Of a DNA stretch of 64,000 bases, positions 61,595-64,000 are shown piece after piece. The stretch lies in assembly GCF_004345645.1 (NCBI RefSeq), contig NZ_SLWS01000016.1, positions 62,001 to 126,000 on the forward strand. The letters are read 5' to 3'. A program made the translations under genes and the position numbers. The stretch comes from Actinocrispum wychmicini. GTDB lineage: Bacteria > Actinomycetota > Actinomycetes > Mycobacteriales > Pseudonocardiaceae. Every line of letters begins with the position of its first letter. Position 1 is the first letter of the stretch. Below the pieces are notes generated by a model. The model had not been told where the DNA came from. It saw nothing but the letters and a program-made list of their open reading frames with translations, and made no database searches.

Positions 61595-63151
61595 GTGCCT
61601 GGTGTGCGGGTCGGGTTCGCGATGCTCGCGGCTGCCGTGGTGCTTGCGCAGCCGCCGAACGAGGCAGGTGTGGCACCGGGCGCCGCCGTGTCCGACGGAC
61701 GGCCGGGGGAGGCGTTCGCCGATCCGCGGGTGGCCGAGCTGCAACGGACCGCCAGCGGCATCCAGCGGGAACTCGGCACTCTCGCCGACCAGATCCACGA
61801 CGCGTCCGCAGCCGTCGCCAGGACATCCGACGCCCTGGCGGCAGCGCGGGCCGAACGGGCGACGGCGGACGACGCCGTGCGGGCCCAGCAGGTCGACGTG
61901 GACCGGTTCGTGTCGGCTGTCTACGCCAACGACGGCCAGCCCAACCAGTTGCAGGTCCTGCTGCTGGCCCAGTCCCCCAAGGACTTCCTGGACGGCTCCA
62001 GCCTGATGGCCCGCGTGCAGGAGCAGCGCGCCGAGGAGTTCACAGCCGCGCTGCGCCGCCAGCAGGACGCGGTGGCCGCCGAAGGGACCGCGGCAGCGGC
62101 CGAGAAGGACGCCGCCGACCGCAAGACGGATCTCGACCGGCGCAACGGCGATGCCACCAACCGCGCCGCCGCCGTCACCGACGAGTTCCACGCCAAACTG
62201 GCCGCCACCAACACCGCGGTCGTCGCGCAGCAGCAGGCCCAACAGGCCCGCAACCGGCAGACCGCCGCCAACTGGCACGACTATCTCGCGAAACTGGCCG
62301 CCGGCGACCACGTGCAGATCCTGCCCCCGGACGTCGTCCGGGCCGTGTCCACCGCCGTGGACGCGTTGGGGAAGCCTTACGTACCAACCCAGGGCGACGG
62401 ACCGAACGCCTACTCGTGCGACGGGCTGACCCGCGCCGCCCACGGCCTCACCGGCTCCGCCGCCGACCAGATGGCCGTCCTGCAACCGGTGACCGACCCG
62501 CAGCCGGGTGACCTGGTGTTCCTCGGCCCGGCGCGGTACGGCGTGCAGAGCGTGGGAATCGTCCTCGATCCGCGCACGATGGTCACCGCGGACGCGCGGC
62601 TCGTGGGCGTGGTGGTCGAGGACATCCCCGGCGGCGACACGGTTCTCGGCTACGCACGGCCGTCCCTGCCACGCCGGCCGCAGCAGCCCGTGCCGGCCAG
62701 GACCGACAACGGGCTGCGTTGGCGTTGCGGGGGAGTGGACCTGCCGTCCGGGGCCTGGAGCGGCTATCCGAACGGCATGATCCCGGCGGCCGCGCTGTGT
62801 CCGGTCGGAATCGGCGACCACCGGCTGCGGTGTGACGCGGCACAGGCGTTCCAGATGATGTCCGCCGCGTTCGGCCAGACGTTCGGCCGGCCGCTGTGCC
62901 TCACCGACTCGTACCGGACGTTCGAGGAGCAGGTTCGGCTGTATGGCGCCAAACCCGCGCTCGCGGCCGTCCCGGGGACGAGCAACCACGGCTGGGGGCT
63001 GGCGGTCGACATGTGCGGCGGTGCCGAGTCGTTCGGCGCACCCGAGCACAGGTGGCTGATGGCCAACGGACCGCGGTTCGGCTGGACCAACCCGCCGTGG
63101 GCGCAACCCGGCCACGGCCGCGAAGAGCCGTGGCACTGGGAGTTCGGCTAG
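61595..63151 (+). CDS. Secreted cell-wall hydrolase: coiled coil, NlpC/P60-like and VanY domains
   Basis: 518 aa. An N-terminal hydrophobic stretch (about 6-20) looks like a signal peptide. A long coiled coil (about 45-235) resembles RipA-type hydrolases. A NlpC/P60-like domain (about 246-355) keeps the nucleophile Cys275 in SCDGL. The expected His of HVGIYL is Ser319 (QSVGIVL), so this domain may be inactive. A VanY D,D-carboxypeptidase domain (about 372-518) is intact, with SNHGWGLAVD (H465, D472) and EPWHWE (E511, H514). It probably trims peptidoglycan stems. Confidence 0.84.
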   Translation: MPGVRVGFAMLAAAVVLAQPPNEAGVAPGAAVSDGRPGEAFADPRVAELQRTASGIQRELGTLADQIHDASAAVARTSDALAAARAERATADDAVRAQQVDVDRFVSAVYANDGQPNQLQVLLLAQSPKDFLDGSSLMARVQEQRAEEFTAALRRQQDAVAAEGTAAAAEKDAADRKTDLDRRNGDATNRAAAVTDEFHAKLAATNTAVVAQQQAQQARNRQTAANWHDYLAKLAAGDHVQILPPDVVRAVSTAVDALGKPYVPTQGDGPNAYSCDGLTRAAHGLTGSAADQMAVLQPVTDPQPGDLVFLGPARYGVQSVGIVLDPRTMVTADARLVGVVVEDIPGGDTVLGYARPSLPRRPQQPVPARTDNGLRWRCGGVDLPSGAWSGYPNGMIPAAALCPVGIGDHRLRCDAAQAFQMMSAAFGQTFGRPLCLTDSYRTFEEQVRLYGAKPALAAVPGTSNHGWGLAVDMCGGAESFGAPEHRWLMANGPRFGWTNPPWAQPGHGREEPWHWEFG

Positions 63152-64000
63152 AACGCCAGCACGATCTTGCCTCGCAGGCCGCCCGCTGCGGTCCGCGTGT
63201 GTGCTTCCGCGACTCGTTCGATCGGCAGCACGTCCGCGACGCGGGTCCGCAGGCTGGTCAACTCCGCCAGCTGCGCACTGTCAGGTGCGGAGAACACGAC
63301 CGTCGTGTCGATGTCGCGCTCTGACGTCAGCGCTGGGGCGCGGACGCCGACGTACCGGCCGCCGGTGCGGATGGGGGAGAGGTCGCGGGTGACCGCCGGG
63401 TCGAACATCGCGTCGACGTCCGTCGGCAGCGGTTCGCCGCGGGTGATCACCTGCTTCGCGCCGAGACCGGCGACGTAGTCCTCGTCGCCCGCGGACGCCA
63501 CGGCGATGACGTTCAGGCCGTCCCGCGCGGCGATCTGTACGGCGAATCCACCGACGCCGCCACTCGCGCCCGTGATCAGTACGGTCCCGCCCGGCTGCGC
63601 GGTCAGCAGGTCCAGACCTTGCCGCGCGGTGAGCGAGTTCATCGGGATGGTCGCGGCCGTCGCCCAGTCGATGCCGTCGGGCAGCGGCGTGAGCCAGCCT
63701 GGGGCGGCCAGTACGACCTCGGCGTTGGTGCCCTCGCCTGTGCCCTCCGCCAGCCACGGGTACAGGCCGATCACGCGCTGGCCCGCGGTGAAGCCCTCGG
63801 CGTCGTCCAGGACCGTGCCGGCGATCTCCCAGCCGACCGTGAACGGGATAAGCAGGTCCGGCGTGAGCGCCGCGAGCACCCCTTGCCGCAGGTCCAGATC
63901 CGTCGGGTTGACCGTGCCGGCGTGCATCCGGACCCGCACCCGGCCGGCCACGGCCTCGGGTTCTGGCCGTTCGGTCAGGCGCAGGACTTCGGGTCCGCCG
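63148..64000 (-). CDS. Zinc-less quinone oxidoreductase/alcohol dehydrogenase-like protein, N-terminus outside the window
   Basis: The frame is open to the right edge (GGPEVLRLTE is read before the GTG at 63951), so about ten N-terminal residues are missing. MDR-family features: NPTDLDLRQG, GWEIAGTV, and the NADPH motif ITGASGGVGGFAVQIA. Zinc ligands are absent, as in quinone oxidoreductases. Its stop overlaps that of the cell-wall hydrolase by 4 bp. Confidence 0.88.
   Translation of the reverse strand, partial: GGPEVLRLTERPEPEAVAGRVRVRMHAGTVNPTDLDLRQGVLAALTPDLLIPFTVGWEIAGTVLDDAEGFTAGQRVIGLYPWLAEGTGEGTNAEVVLAAPGWLTPLPDGIDWATAATIPMNSLTARQGLDLLTAQPGGTVLITGASGGVGGFAVQIAARDGLNVIAVASAGDEDYVAGLGAKQVITRGEPLPTDVDAMFDPAVTRDLSPIRTGGRYVGVRAPALTSERDIDTTVVFSAPDSAQLAELTSLRTRVADVLPIERVAEAHTRTAAGGLRGKIVLAF

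Overview
This is high-GC DNA from an actinomycete. Gene density is very high, many starts are GTG, and coupling through GTGA or ATGA overlaps is common. A DUF3558 lipoprotein sits next to type VII secretion-like proteins, and the central gene order matches mycobacteria. Together these suggest a Pseudonocardiales-type organism; the genus cannot be fixed from the sequence alone. No rRNA, tRNA, CRISPR array or insertion sequence was found, and no gap between genes exceeds about 300 bases.

Region A (1-10873) is an accessory island and the most unusual part. The 3' part of a dynamin-like GTPase gene is followed, after a 276-bp gap rich in palindromes, by eight genes with overlapping start and stop codons. 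In order they encode a two-pass membrane protein, a TerY-like vWA protein, a PP2C phosphatase, a variant Ser/Thr kinase with a Cys/His cluster and a C-terminal membrane anchor, a NrdG-like radical SAM protein, a coiled-coil protein, a Clp-type AAA+ unfoldase and a helical adaptor-like protein. The vWA/PP2C/kinase trio resembles the TerY-P triad known from tellurite-resistance-type stress systems. Here it is wired to radical SAM chemistry, protein unfolding and a membrane GTPase.

Region B (10.9-23.5 kb) holds a saccharopine dehydrogenase-like reductase, a GT39-type glycosyltransferase, lipoate metabolism (lipA, lipB), a 2-oxoacid dehydrogenase E2 (two lipoyl domains) and E3 (lpdA). A small SDR/TetR/F420-oxidoreductase cassette with a clear operator separates lipA from lipB.

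Region C (23.7-38.7 kb) is housekeeping metabolism: leucyl aminopeptidase, an APC permease, aminomethyltransferase, branched-chain aminotransferase, cobU-cobT-cobS, glycerate kinase, an A-type Fe-S carrier and an adenosine kinase-like sugar kinase. A small XdhC/polysaccharide deacetylase/MerR locus follows.

Region D (38.7-48.9 kb) is the respiratory cluster: asnB, ctaC, ctaF, a hemerythrin-like protein, trpD with a degenerate receiver protein, ctaE, then qcrC-qcrA-qcrB. Its products build the cytochrome bc1-aa3 supercomplex; subunit I (ctaD) lies elsewhere. From recalled annotation, the order from lipA to the DEDD nuclease gene parallels M. tuberculosis Rv2218-Rv2191, so departures from it mark insertions.

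Region E (49-64 kb) contains a three-gene type VII secretion-like module, an NmrA-family reductase, a DEDD/GIY-YIG nuclease fusion and a NYN-domain protein. A LacI-controlled maltose-type ABC uptake operon with a GH13 alpha-glucosidase follows, then a two-domain cell-wall hydrolase and a truncated quinone reductase gene at the right edge.
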